From assembly GCA_913776245.1 (NCBI GenBank), contig CAJYLO010000019.1:1-50167 (forward strand): a DNA stretch of 50,167 nucleotides, given 5' to 3'. Of the stretch, positions 7,744 to 17,276 are shown one piece after another. Each line of letters begins with the position of its first letter. Position 1 is the stretch's first letter. Origin of the DNA: an uncultured Chryseobacterium sp. (GTDB taxonomy: Bacteria; Bacteroidota; Bacteroidia; Flavobacteriales; Weeksellaceae). Position numbers and translations under genes: made by a program. Below the pieces are notes generated by a model that saw only the letters and a program-made list of their open reading frames with translations, was not told where the DNA came from and made no database searches.

Positions 7744-10700
7744 ATGAACAAAAGAATTTTCGTGGAAAAAAGAGGAATTTTCGATGTGGAAAGTCCAAAA
7801 ATTTTTGATGAAGTAAAAGCGGTGGTTCCGTCTGTCCAAAGCGTAAAAGTATACAACGTTTACGATATTTTTGGATTAAACGATGGCGAATTCGAAAAGG
7901 TGGTAAACAGCACTTTCGTAGATCCGGTTACGGATATTTTGATCGAAGAAAATCCTGCGAAGGGAATTCATTTCGCATTGGAATTTTTACCGGGGCAATA
8001 TGATCAGCGTGCGGATTCTGCTCAACAGTGCATCGCTTTATTAACTGGAAATGAAAAATCTAAAGTAAGAAGCGGTAAATTAATCGAATTTGAAGGCGTT
8101 GCCAAATCTGATTTAGCAAAAATCAAAGACCTTTTAATCAATAAAGTAGAATCTCAGGAAAAAGATTTATCAACTTTAAACATTCCTGCGGAAGAAGCCC
8201 CTTCAAAAGTTATTGTTCACGAAGGTTTTATCAATTTTGATGATGCTCAGCTTGAGGAATTTTTTAATAATCACGGTTTTGCTTTAGGGTTAGACGATTT
8301 GAAATTCATTCAGGAATATTTTAAATCCGAAAAAAGAAATCCTACGGAAACGGAACTTAAAGTTTTAGATACCTATTGGAGTGACCACTGTCGTCACACA
8401 ACGTTTGAAACAGAATTGTCAAATATTGAATTTGAAGGACAATTCAAACATACACTAGAAACGATTTTCAATGATTATATCGAAAAAAGAAAATTCTTAG
8501 GACGTGAATTGAAGCCAATCTCTTTGATGGATTTGGCAACGGTTTGCGGAAGATATTTCCATAAAACAGGTCAATTGGAGAACTTGGTGGTTTCAGACGA
8601 GATCAACGCTTGTACGATCCAAATCGAAGCTGAATACGATGGTAAAAAAGAACCTTGGTATTTATTATTCAAAAATGAAACGCACAATCACCCGACAGAA
8701 ATCGAGCCTTTTGGTGGGGCTTCAACTTGTTTAGGAGGAGCGATCAGAGATCCTTTGTCAGGACGTTCATTCGTTTTCCAGGCGATGAGATTAACGGGTG
8801 CTGCTGATGTGTTGGAACCGGTTGATCAGACATTATCGGGGAAATTACCTCAAAAAACAATCACAAAACAGGCTGCAAATGGCTATTCTTCTTACGGTAA
8901 CCAAATCGGTTTGGCGACTACAATGGTTTCCGAAATCTACGATGAAGGCTATAAAGCCAAAAGAATGGAAGTTGGTTTCGTTGCCGGAGCGGTTCCTGTA
9001 GATTGGGTAAGACGTGAAAAACCTGAAGTTGGCGATTCTATCATTATTTTAGGTGGCGCAACTGGTCGAGACGGTGTTGGTGGAGCTAGCGGAAGTTCTA
9101 AAGAACAGGACGAAACTTCGATCCACACAATGAGTTCTGAAGTTCAGAAAGGAAATGCGGTTGAAGAACGTAAAATCCAGAGATTGTTTAGAAATCCTGA
9201 AGTAACGAGACTGATTAAAAAATCGAACGACTTCGGTGCTGGAGGTGTTTCCGTAGCCATTGGTGAAATCGCTGATTCTTTGGAAGTTAATCTGGATGTT
9301 TTACCTTTAAAATACGAAGGTTTGAACGGAACCGAATTAGCTATTTCCGAATCTCAGGAAAGAATGGCAGTTGTGGTTGAACCAAAAGATAAAGAACAGT
9401 TCATCAAATTCTGTGAGGCTGAAAATATTGTTGCTGTTGAAGTGGCGAAAGTAACAGATTCCGGAAGGATGCAGATGTTCTGGAAAGGCGATAAAATTGT
9501 TGATCTTTCAAGGGAATTTTTGGATACGAACGGTTGTTCAAAAAGACAGGAAGTCAAGATTACGCATCTTAGTGAAGTAAAAGAAGAAACTCCTGCATTT
9601 AACGAGGAGAATTTTTTAAAAATATTAGCTGATAAAAATGTAGCTTCTCAAAAAGGATTGCTGGAAATGTTCGATTCATCCATCGGTGCGACTACGGTGG
9701 CGATGCCTTTGGGTGGAAAATACCAGCAGACTTTAATGGAAGGAAGTGTTCAGACATTGCCAATTATCGGAGCAAAAGATATTGAAACGGTTTCTTTGGC
9801 AAGTTGGGGGTTTGATGCAGAGATTTCTAAGCAGAATTCTTTGTTGGGATCTTCTTACGCAGTTGTAGAAAGTGTTGCAAAGATCGTTGCAATGGGTGGC
9901 GATTATAAAAATATCAGATTCAGTTTTCAGGAATATTTTGAGAAATTAGGTCAGAATCCTGAAAAATGGGGAAAACCTTTAGCTTCTTTATTGGGAGCTT
10001 ACGATGCTCAGATCAATTTCGGATTGGCTGCAATCGGTGGTAAGGATTCAATGAGTGGAACGTATCAGGATTTGAATGTTCCGCCAACGTTGATTTCTTT
10101 CGCTTGTGCAAACGGAGAAAAGAAGAATATTATTTCCCCTGAATTTAAGAAGGCAGGAAATAAAGTATACTTCTTTAATCATATTACTCAGGAAAACGGA
10201 CTTCCGAATTACGATGCTTTAAAAGATATTTATGAATTCATTTTTGAAAATATCAAAGTTGGAAAAATCGTTTCTGTAAAAACAGTGAAAGAAGGTGGAG
10301 TTGCGGTTGCTTTAGCAAAAATGAGCTTCGGAAATAGATTGGGAGCTGAAATTACAGTTGATGAAACAGCTTTATTAGCTAAGAATATCGGTAGCTTAAT
10401 TATCGAATCTAAAGCAGAATTAAGCTCTGTCAATCTTCAATTAATTGGAGAAGTTGTTGCAAACGAGGTGTTAACTATTAACAATCAACCAACAACCATC
10501 AACAAACTTTTGGCTGCAAACACAAATACCTTTGAAAACCTTTTCCCAACGGTAGAAAAAGAAAAAATTACGGTTGCCATTGACAAAAAATTAAACTCGA
10601 TCAACCTAAGAAATATCACCATTAAAAAACACGGAATCGCTCAGCCAAAAGTATTCGCCCCAGTTTTCCCGGGAACAAACTGCGAGTACGATACGTTGAA

Positions 10701-11433
10701 CGCTTTTGTGAAAGAAGGCGCTGTAATCAGCAGTCTGCCTTTGATCAACATCAATCACCAATTGTTGGATGAAAGCATTGATGCGTGGGTTAAAGAAATT
10801 AAAACTTCCCAGATTTTAGCTTTCTCAGGAGGTTTTTCTGCGGGTGACGAGCCGGATGGTTCTGCAAAATTCATTGTCAACGTTTTGAAAAACGAAAAAA
10901 TGAGAAATGCCGTTCACGAATTGCTGGACAGAGACGGAATGATTATCGGGATCTGTAACGGTTTCCAGGCGTTGGTTAAATCCGGACTATTACCTTACGG
11001 AAGAATAAAAGATCTCGATGAAAATTCTCCGACCTTGGCTCACAATGCGATCAGAAGACACATTTCCCAGATGGTGAATGTAAGAGTTGTGAATGACGAA
11101 TCGCCTTGGTTGAAAGGAATGAAAAACCAGGTGTTCACCATTCCGATTTCTCACGGAGAAGGTCGTTTTATGGCTTCGGAAGCGGAAATCCAGAAGTTAT
11201 ATGAAAACGGACAAATCGCAACACAATATTTAGATTTGGATGGAAACATTGCGCACGGAATGCCGTTCAATCCCAACAATTCTTTATTCGGAATTGAAGG
11301 AATTACCAGTCCGGACGGAAAAATCTTCGGTAGAATGGGACATCCTGAACGTTTTGCAGAAGGTTTAATGAAGAACATTCCTACTGCGAATTACCACAAT
11401 ATCTTTAAAAACGGAGTGGAATATTTCAAATAA
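7744..11433 (+). CDS. purL: phosphoribosylformylglycinamidine synthase, long form
   Basis: This enzyme turns FGAR, glutamine and ATP into FGAM in step four of purine synthesis. The 1229-residue length is that of the single-chain form with a fused glutaminase. The synthase half shows YWSDHCRHTTF, ETHNHPTEIEPFGGASTC and DFGAGGVSVAIGEIADSL. The C-terminal glutaminase domain has VFPGTNCEYD, GGFSAGDE, the nucleophile C1071 in GICNGFQAL, and the H1200 / E1202 pair in GHPERF. It starts at the ATG at 7744. A strong terminator follows. No PurQ or PurS is needed with this form. Confidence 0.97.
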   Translation: MNKRIFVEKRGIFDVESPKIFDEVKAVVPSVQSVKVYNVYDIFGLNDGEFEKVVNSTFVDPVTDILIEENPAKGIHFALEFLPGQYDQRADSAQQCIALLTGNEKSKVRSGKLIEFEGVAKSDLAKIKDLLINKVESQEKDLSTLNIPAEEAPSKVIVHEGFINFDDAQLEEFFNNHGFALGLDDLKFIQEYFKSEKRNPTETELKVLDTYWSDHCRHTTFETELSNIEFEGQFKHTLETIFNDYIEKRKFLGRELKPISLMDLATVCGRYFHKTGQLENLVVSDEINACTIQIEAEYDGKKEPWYLLFKNETHNHPTEIEPFGGASTCLGGAIRDPLSGRSFVFQAMRLTGAADVLEPVDQTLSGKLPQKTITKQAANGYSSYGNQIGLATTMVSEIYDEGYKAKRMEVGFVAGAVPVDWVRREKPEVGDSIIILGGATGRDGVGGASGSSKEQDETSIHTMSSEVQKGNAVEERKIQRLFRNPEVTRLIKKSNDFGAGGVSVAIGEIADSLEVNLDVLPLKYEGLNGTELAISESQERMAVVVEPKDKEQFIKFCEAENIVAVEVAKVTDSGRMQMFWKGDKIVDLSREFLDTNGCSKRQEVKITHLSEVKEETPAFNEENFLKILADKNVASQKGLLEMFDSSIGATTVAMPLGGKYQQTLMEGSVQTLPIIGAKDIETVSLASWGFDAEISKQNSLLGSSYAVVESVAKIVAMGGDYKNIRFSFQEYFEKLGQNPEKWGKPLASLLGAYDAQINFGLAAIGGKDSMSGTYQDLNVPPTLISFACANGEKKNIISPEFKKAGNKVYFFNHITQENGLPNYDALKDIYEFIFENIKVGKIVSVKTVKEGGVAVALAKMSFGNRLGAEITVDETALLAKNIGSLIIESKAELSSVNLQLIGEVVANEVLTINNQPTTINKLLAANTNTFENLFPTVEKEKITVAIDKKLNSINLRNITIKKHGIAQPKVFAPVFPGTNCEYDTLNAFVKEGAVISSLPLININHQLLDESIDAWVKEIKTSQILAFSGGFSAGDEPDGSAKFIVNVLKNEKMRNAVHELLDRDGMIIGICNGFQALVKSGLLPYGRIKDLDENSPTLAHNAIRRHISQMVNVRVVNDESPWLKGMKNQVFTIPISHGEGRFMASEAEIQKLYENGQIATQYLDLDGNIAHGMPFNPNNSLFGIEGITSPDGKIFGRMGHPERFAEGLMKNIPTANYHNIFKNGVEYFK

Positions 11434-11478
11434 GCTTTTGCAAATGGCAATTAGCTTTTGTATTTAAAATATAGCATT

Positions 11479-11514
11479 AAACCTCACAGGTCTCAAAAAC
11501 CTGTGAGGTTTTTA
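11479..11514 (+). terminator. strong terminator after purL
   Basis: A perfect 13-base stem, AAACCTCACAGGT (11479-11491) and ACCTGTGAGGTTT (11499-11511), with a seven-base loop, runs into TTTA. This sequence type is common downstream of flavobacterial genes. Confidence 0.88.
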
Positions 11515-11561
11515 TCATTCCTACAACTTATTTTTTGAGTATCATTCCAGTTAATATTAAA

Positions 11562-11924
11562 ATGAAAATGGCTGTCATCAACGGTAGTGACTTTTCTGAT
11601 CTGCAGGGTTTTTACGAAGAAGTTTCTCAACTTTTTATGAAAGATGAGAATTGGAAAGTAGGAACTCTGGACGGTTTCAATGATATTTTATACGGATTTC
11701 AGGGTGAAATTATCTGGAAAAATTCCCGAAAGTCGAGAGAAGATTTAGGTTTTGATGTAACCAAAGAATTCTATCATAATAAAATTCGAATTGGAAAGCC
11801 TTTCAGTGTAAAATTAATTCAGCAAAAACTGGATGATTTAATCAATGGAAACGGTCAAACCTTATTTGAAATATTAGTAGAGATTATAGAATCTCATCAA
11901 AATATAAAATTGATTTTAAGCTGA
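11562..11924 (+). CDS. barstar-family ribonuclease inhibitor (orphan)
   Basis: Barstar proteins block barnase-type ribonucleases by plugging the active site with an acidic helix. From the ATG at 11562 the protein is 120 residues (MKMAVINGSDFSDLQGFYEE), with GTLDGFNDILYGFQGEIIW matching the family core, in which the aspartates face the nuclease. The longer frame begins with a TTG at 11535 and adds nine unconvincing residues. No ribonuclease toxin is encoded nearby, so it is an orphan. It may protect against toxins from neighbouring cells or control a cellular RNase elsewhere. It sits between the purL terminator and a cluster of inverted repeats. Confidence 0.82.
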   Translation: MKMAVINGSDFSDLQGFYEEVSQLFMKDENWKVGTLDGFNDILYGFQGEIIWKNSRKSREDLGFDVTKEFYHNKIRIGKPFSVKLIQQKLDDLINGNGQTLFEILVEIIESHQNIKLILS

Positions 11925-12226
11925 TTATCAGAAGAGAAAATCATTTAGTTACAAAACGACCGTTTTCAAACCAAATAACTTCAGCGGAAGTCTCCCGCAA
12001 TTAGTGGGAAACCAAATGACTTTTACTTTGGTCACAAAACGAAGGTTTTCAAAGCAAAGTAAAAGTCATTTGGTTACAAAACCTTCGTTTTGTAACCTTC
12101 GTCAAAGTTATGTAGGTTTCAAAACTACTTGCGAAGGAAAAATGACGTTTTTCAGAAAATAAATTATTTGTTAACAATATTTTTCTCCAATTCAGGAAAA
12201 TCTTTATTTTTAGCCAAAACAAAAAA
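11925..12226. repeat. intergenic cluster of long inverted repeats
   Basis: This 302-base gap has no gene. Bases 12010-12030 and 12055-12075 form a perfect 21-base inverted repeat around a 24-base loop. GTTACAAAA (12073-12081) and TTTTGTAAC (12088-12096) form a second hairpin. The loop of the first (12034-12049, ACAAAACGAAGGTTTT) is a perfect 16-base complement of 12078-12093, so the two folds compete. A related unit, ACAAAACGACCGTTTTC, occurs at 11951-11967. The region looks like a block of dispersed palindromic units. It lacks the regular spacers of a CRISPR array. Confidence 0.8.
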
Positions 12227-13408
12227 ATGTCATATTATCCTTTAACAAGTATACCAGATTACTATTCAATAGACGCTTTATTAACCGACGAACACAAGCT
12301 TATCCGAGATTCTGTAAGAAGCTGGGTAGAAAGTTTTGTGATGCCGAAAATAGATGAAGCTGCGCAAAATCATACCGATATTCCGGGATTGATGAAAGAA
12401 TTGGGAAATATCGGTGCGCTTGGTCCTTATATTCCCGAAGAATACGGCGGTCCGGGGCTGGATCAGATCTCCTACGGGCTGATCATGCAGGAATTGGAAC
12501 GTGGTGATTCTGCCATTCGTTCTGCCGCATCTGTTCAGTCATCTTTAGTGATGTTCCCGATTTTTGAATTTGGTTCTGAGGATCAAAAAAAGAAATATCT
12601 TCCTAAATTGGCTTCCGGTGAAATGATCGGATGTTTTGGTCTTACTGAACCCAACCACGGGTCAGATCCTTCTTCTATGGAATCAAAATTCACGGACGAA
12701 GGCGATCATTATCTTTTGAATGGCGCCAAAATGTGGATTACGAACTCTCCTCTTGCAGACATTGCTGTTGTATGGGCAAAAGGTGAAGATGGAAAAGTAA
12801 GAGGACTGATCCTGGAGCGCGGAATGGAAGGCTTCACAACACCGGAAACACATAATAAATGGAGTCTCAGAGCTTCTAAAACTGGTGAATTGGTTTTCAA
12901 CAATGTGAAAGTTCCTAAAGAAAATATGCTTCCAAATGTTGAAGGTCTCAAAGGGCCTTTGTCTTGTCTTAACTCTGCAAGATATGGTATTTCCTGGGGT
13001 GTTATCGGAGCTGCAATTGACTGTTACTGCACGGCTGTTCAATACACAAAAGAAAGAAAGCAATTTGGAAAACCGATTGCTTCATTCCAACTTCAGCAAA
13101 AGAAACTGGCAGAATTTCTTACAGAAATTACCAAATCACAATTGCTTTGCCTTCAGTTAGGAAACCTTAAAAATGCACACAAAGCTTCGCCTGCTCAAAT
13201 ATCCATGGCGAAAAGAAACAACGTGAAAATGGCGATTGATATCGCAAGAGAATCCAGACAGATGCTTGGCGGAATGGGAATCATGGGCGAATTCCCGATG
13301 ATGCGTCACGCAGCCAACCTGGAGTCTGTGATAACTTATGAAGGAACACACGATATCCATTTGCTAATTACCGGATTAGACATTACCGGAATCAATGCTT
13401 TCGGATAG
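12227..13408 (+). CDS. gcdH: acyl-CoA dehydrogenase, glutaryl-CoA dehydrogenase type
   Basis: A flavin enzyme that most likely oxidises and decarboxylates glutaryl-CoA to crotonyl-CoA in lysine and tryptophan breakdown. The 393-residue protein has the FAD/substrate segment GCFGLTEPNHGSDP, the WITNSPLADI segment and TKERKQFGKPI. The catalytic base is E372 within YEGTHDIHLL, the position and context used by glutaryl-CoA dehydrogenases. The ATG at 12227 follows an A-rich leader. No other catabolic gene lies nearby. Another short-chain acyl-CoA substrate is possible, but the fit to the glutaryl type is good. Confidence 0.87.
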   Translation: MSYYPLTSIPDYYSIDALLTDEHKLIRDSVRSWVESFVMPKIDEAAQNHTDIPGLMKELGNIGALGPYIPEEYGGPGLDQISYGLIMQELERGDSAIRSAASVQSSLVMFPIFEFGSEDQKKKYLPKLASGEMIGCFGLTEPNHGSDPSSMESKFTDEGDHYLLNGAKMWITNSPLADIAVVWAKGEDGKVRGLILERGMEGFTTPETHNKWSLRASKTGELVFNNVKVPKENMLPNVEGLKGPLSCLNSARYGISWGVIGAAIDCYCTAVQYTKERKQFGKPIASFQLQQKKLAEFLTEITKSQLLCLQLGNLKNAHKASPAQISMAKRNNVKMAIDIARESRQMLGGMGIMGEFPMMRHAANLESVITYEGTHDIHLLITGLDITGINAFG

Positions 13409-13433
13409 AATCCAAAATAAATTTTGAAATATT

Positions 13434-13462
13434 AAAGGTCACAAAATATTGTGACCTTTATT
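13434..13462. terminator. bidirectional terminator after gcdH
   Basis: AAAGGTCACAA (13434-13444) and TTGTGACCTTT (13449-13459) form a perfect 11-base stem with an AATA loop and a short T-rich exit. It lies between converging genes. Confidence 0.85.
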
Positions 13463-13466
13463 TGAA

Positions 13467-13898
13467 TTATAAGTTTTTTAAATCAGACATTTTAGAATAG
13501 ACAATTCCCCTATTTTCAAATAATACAAATGAAGTTTTTCCATCATTCCATATCGCATTTTTGTTTTTAATAATTGGTTTTCCAAGATATGAATAACTCG
13601 ATATTTGCGATTCCATGCTAACTTCCTGATCATATTTGAAAACTATTTCCCTGATAAGACCTTGTTTATTGATTACAAGTTCAATAGATTCAGCACCACC
13701 AAACACATTTTCTTTTAAAAAATATCTGTTACCGCTCAATACGGTTAAATGTTTATATTGATGAATACTATTTCCTAATTCAATTTTACCGTATTGATAT
13801 AAGTTTACATACCGAAATATTGATTTTGAATTAATATTTGACACTGAACAAGATTGTAAAAACAAGATTAGCAGAAATAAATAATTTCTAATTTTCAT
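13467..13898 (-). CDS. predicted lipoprotein of unknown function
   Basis: I do not recognise this family. The 143-residue product starts MKIRNYLFLLILFLQSC, a lipoprotein signal with the lipobox LQSC, so it should be lipid-anchored after cleavage before the cysteine. The remainder is beta-rich, with a central NRYFLKENVFGGAESIELVI stretch and no catalytic motif I can name. It is convergent with gcdH and lies just downstream of the AddB-like gene, 36 bases away, so it may be read from the same transcript. Confidence 0.7.
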   Translation of the reverse strand: MKIRNYLFLLILFLQSCSVSNINSKSIFRYVNLYQYGKIELGNSIHQYKHLTVLSGNRYFLKENVFGGAESIELVINKQGLIREIVFKYDQEVSMESQISSYSYLGKPIIKNKNAIWNDGKTSFVLFENRGIVYSKMSDLKNL

Positions 13899-13934
13899 AG
13901 TCTGAATATTTTTGAATTATCGCTTGCAATTAAA

Positions 13935-16628
13935 TTACCAACTCACCTTCTCTTTTTCTTCAAAAGGAATTTCAGGATTCAGGATTTCTAGAATGAGATT
14001 TCTGATGGAGTTGTCTATTTCAGAATCTTCAATATCAATGAAATTCAGTTTTTGAGGACCGTTATTGACTTCAGCAAACGACCAGATTGCCGTTTCGATG
14101 TTGGTTGGATTGATTTCGAGAATATTTTTGATACAGTATTTGTAGATAGAAAGCTGTAATGCCTGTTTATAATCGTCGCGGAAGAAAAGTTCGGGAAGTT
14201 TTTCTTCCTTATTTTTTCCAAGATTGATGGTCAGGTTTTTCGGTTTTGCAGTTTTATAGTCGATAACTCTCGTGATTCCGTCGAGTTGGTCAATTCTGTC
14301 TATAAATCCGTAAAAACTGATTTTATCTGTTCTTTCTTCGTCAAGAAAAAAATCACAGTTGATCTCTCTTTCCAGATCCAGGATCTGTAGAACAGAACCT
14401 TTTCTTACCAATTCCAGATCATATTCCACAATATTCCGCACTACCCTTTTGGCAATTTCTTTATGGATATAATTCATTCCTCTTTCATAGAATTCCGGCT
14501 GATGCTTTAATTTGTCTATTGCAAAATCTATTGCTGCATCTGTTTGTTTAAGTAAATAGTCTAAATCATTTACGGTTAATATTTTACCTTTAACAGGTTC
14601 GTGTAAAAACTGCAAAGCGAAATGAACCAGATTTCCATAATTTCTTTGTGACAGCTCTTCTTCTATTTCATTGGTTTCTCTGGTTTTCAAAATATGATTA
14701 AGATAGAAATCGATAGGATTATAGAGATAAGTTACGAAATGCGAAGCAGAAACCCGGTTTTTCCAATCATTTAAGAGCCGCATTACTTCATCATTTTTTT
14801 CAATCTTCATCAGCTGTTGGGAAATAGGTTCAGAAGAATTTTCGATGATGATATGTTCGATGTTGTGCGGGCTTTCCATTTCCAGCTGTGTAATGAAACG
14901 GCTTTTTTCGCCTGTGTTCACGCCTGAACTTAATGCATTATAAAGCAAATGGACGTTTTCCGCATTCTGAATCAATCGGTAAAAATGGTAAGCATAAATG
15001 CTGTCGTTCTCCAAAAATGTATTCAGCCCGAAATTTTTACGGACATCAAACGGAATATAAGTATTTTGGGTATTTCCCAAAGGTAATTTACCTTCGTTTA
15101 CAGACAACAGGATTATATTTTTGAAGCAAAGCAGACGCGTTTCCAAAAGACCCATTATTTGAAATCCGGCCAATGGTTCTCCCACAAAATCAATACTTTC
15201 CGAATTTACCAACTGATTGATAAGCACTTCCAGCGTTTCTATTCTGACATCGATCTGATAAGGCAGTAACTGGTTTTTAATGATTTTGAAAACATTCTCG
15301 AACAAGGCAATATTCTCATACTGAATATCATCCAAATCCTTGAATTTGAGCTCGTAACAGAATTTAATCAACAGATCTAAAAATGTCTTATAGTTTTCAG
15401 GCTTATTTAAAAGCTTGAAATAACTGAGGTTTCCGAGTAATTCTTCTAGTAAACTTTTAGAAATATAAACAATGTTTCTTTCTTCAATTGCGAAGATAAA
15501 ATTCCGGATGATTTCAGAATCGCTTTCATCATTTGGCAACTCTTCCAAAATGGGCAAAACATCTGCATAATAATAACTGGATGATTTTTTTTCCTGTTGC
15601 TTCTGAAGGTAGAACAGCTTTTTAATTGCATTGCTGAAAGACAGATTTTTTAGTGGAAATCCCATTGTGATATTTACACTTTCAATTGCATTCAAGCTAT
15701 CTAAAACGGCTGGTAAAAGGTTTTCATCCAGCAAGATCAAAGCAGTTTCCGACAGTTCGTTTTCAGGGATTTTCTTCAGGATCTCCGGAAGAAATTTGGC
15801 CTGAACAATGTTCCCCGAAACTTCATAAGTTTTAATATTTTTAGGTTGACTGAATTGATTTTCAATCCATTTAAAATCCCGGCTGTCATTGAATTCTCTC
15901 CATTTCAAGGTTTCTCTAAGGAACTTTCCCGATTCCTGTCTTTCATCATCAATATAATACTGATCGGCCTGGAAATAAGCTTCCGCCTTGTTCCATTGCA
16001 AAAGCTGTTTTACAAGATACTCTTCAACTCTTGATAACGCATTGAAGCCGCAAAAAATGAATTGACGATCGGTTTCTTTAGCAAAGTTTTCGATTGCGAA
16101 AAAGGCATCCTGATACAGCATTCCGGAAGTAGCGAGATTTTCCTTTTTCAGTTCGGATTTCAGAACCGGCAGAAACTCATTCATCTTTCGCCAGAAATTG
16201 AGGTTTCGTTTTCTTGGATTATCTTCGTCGCCCAGATTTTCGCCCCAGTTTTTGATGCGTTCCTCATCCAGCATCCAAAGCAGGATCTTCTGGTCATTGT
16301 CCGAGAACTTCATCATATCGTCCCAGTCTTTCTGCAGCGTCGGGAACCATTTCAGGAAACCGGAAAAATCTTCGGAAGCATCAACTTTATTATAAATCCG
16401 GAATGCAAATAACCAAAGTGCGATGCCTTTGATTTCCACATTGTCTGACAGCCCGCCTATAAGTTCGTCTATGGTGACGAAGTTGGGTAAAAGTCCTTCA
16501 TATTGTTTTTCTTTCAGGATTCTTTTGATGAAAACCATTGGTCTTTTTCCGGGCAAAACAATATCCAATCCGGAAATATCCTGATGATCTTCTAATAATT
16601 CCGAAATAATTTTCTGAAGAAACTGCAT
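13935..16628 (-). CDS. AddB-like PD-(D/E)XK nuclease / inactivated helicase
   Basis: Probably the AddB partner of an AddAB double-strand-break repair enzyme. The 897-residue protein begins with a divergent helicase-like region (LDIVLPGKRPMVFIKRIL where a Walker A would stand, without GKT). It ends in a RecB-type nuclease domain with FYGFIDRIDQ and the catalytic core RVIDYKTAKP, whose aspartate and lysine lie near residue 790. I see no clear cysteine quartet for the iron-sulfur cluster found in Bacillus AddB. The AddA helicase is not in this window. The start at 16628 directly abuts a terminator-like hairpin. Confidence 0.82.
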   Translation of the reverse strand: MQFLQKIISELLEDHQDISGLDIVLPGKRPMVFIKRILKEKQYEGLLPNFVTIDELIGGLSDNVEIKGIALWLFAFRIYNKVDASEDFSGFLKWFPTLQKDWDDMMKFSDNDQKILLWMLDEERIKNWGENLGDEDNPRKRNLNFWRKMNEFLPVLKSELKKENLATSGMLYQDAFFAIENFAKETDRQFIFCGFNALSRVEEYLVKQLLQWNKAEAYFQADQYYIDDERQESGKFLRETLKWREFNDSRDFKWIENQFSQPKNIKTYEVSGNIVQAKFLPEILKKIPENELSETALILLDENLLPAVLDSLNAIESVNITMGFPLKNLSFSNAIKKLFYLQKQQEKKSSSYYYADVLPILEELPNDESDSEIIRNFIFAIEERNIVYISKSLLEELLGNLSYFKLLNKPENYKTFLDLLIKFCYELKFKDLDDIQYENIALFENVFKIIKNQLLPYQIDVRIETLEVLINQLVNSESIDFVGEPLAGFQIMGLLETRLLCFKNIILLSVNEGKLPLGNTQNTYIPFDVRKNFGLNTFLENDSIYAYHFYRLIQNAENVHLLYNALSSGVNTGEKSRFITQLEMESPHNIEHIIIENSSEPISQQLMKIEKNDEVMRLLNDWKNRVSASHFVTYLYNPIDFYLNHILKTRETNEIEEELSQRNYGNLVHFALQFLHEPVKGKILTVNDLDYLLKQTDAAIDFAIDKLKHQPEFYERGMNYIHKEIAKRVVRNIVEYDLELVRKGSVLQILDLEREINCDFFLDEERTDKISFYGFIDRIDQLDGITRVIDYKTAKPKNLTINLGKNKEEKLPELFFRDDYKQALQLSIYKYCIKNILEINPTNIETAIWSFAEVNNGPQKLNFIDIEDSEIDNSIRNLILEILNPEIPFEEKEKVSW

Positions 16629-16655
16629 AAAAAAGCCTTTAAAAACTTAAAGGCT
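16629..16655 (-). terminator. hairpin plus T-run abutting the AddB-like start codon
   Basis: AGCCTTTAA (16634-16642) and TTAAAGGCT (16647-16655) form a perfect nine-base stem with a four-base loop. On the minus strand it is followed by TTTTT directly before the ATG at 16628. It may end the rsmG-lipoprotein transcript, yet it leaves no room for a leader on the next gene. Confidence 0.65.
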
Positions 16656-16844
16656 CAATTTAGATATTTTTTGCTGATATTTCAGAAAATTAATTGGTGA
16701 ATGTATTGGAATTTAATGCAAGGTTCACAAAGTTTTTTTTAAGTTACTGCAATAGTAGCGGCAACCTTTTTTTGCATTGGAAAAAAGATATAGTACTTAC
16801 ACTTTGCTCAGCATGAACTCCAAGCGGGATTAAGCCCCTAGAAT

Positions 16845-17264
16845 CTACTCTACCACCACTTTTTTCTGTAAGAAAGTGTTTACACCAGCGGTGTCTTTCC
16901 CCGTATAAAATTTGAATGTATAGGTTCCGGTTTTTGTGGGTCTGAAATTGACCTTGCTTCCATCAACATAAGTGCCTTCCAGGCAAGGATCATTGGTTTT
17001 GTAGGCAAAGTTGGCAACCGTTCTCACCGTATCGTTTGTGTATTGATAATCATAGCTGTAGATGCCCTCGCAGCCTTTCCGGAAGGTGGAGTAAAGTTTC
17101 ATTTCCTGGGTTACGCCAATCGTCATAGTATCCATCGGGATATGTACACTGTCGATTTTAGTGGCATAAACATCTGTGATTTCGGAATAATCATCATTAT
17201 CCTTACAAGATACAACCAATGCTGAAAACAATGTCAACACCGATAAAATAAATACGTTCTTCAT
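16845..17264 (-). CDS. predicted lipoprotein of unknown function
   Basis: A 139-residue product with the signal MKNVFILSVLTLFSALVVSC and lipobox VVSC followed by KDNDDYSEITD, which fits a lipoprotein exposed outside the inner membrane. The mature part has two further cysteines (FRKGCEGIYS and NDPCLEGTY) that could form a disulfide, and an ending with alternating polar strands (TYTFKFYTGKDTAGV) like small immunoglobulin-like domains. I cannot assign a function. It starts 12 bases after rsmG stops, so the two are probably co-transcribed. Confidence 0.7.
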   Translation of the reverse strand: MKNVFILSVLTLFSALVVSCKDNDDYSEITDVYATKIDSVHIPMDTMTIGVTQEMKLYSTFRKGCEGIYSYDYQYTNDTVRTVANFAYKTNDPCLEGTYVDGSKVNFRPTKTGTYTFKFYTGKDTAGVNTFLQKKVVVE

Positions 17265-17276
17265 AATTGTTTTGAT

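Noticed and set aside
11951..12096. CRISPR array
   Set aside because: The repeats are inverted and irregularly spaced, the units differ in length, and no cas gene is near.
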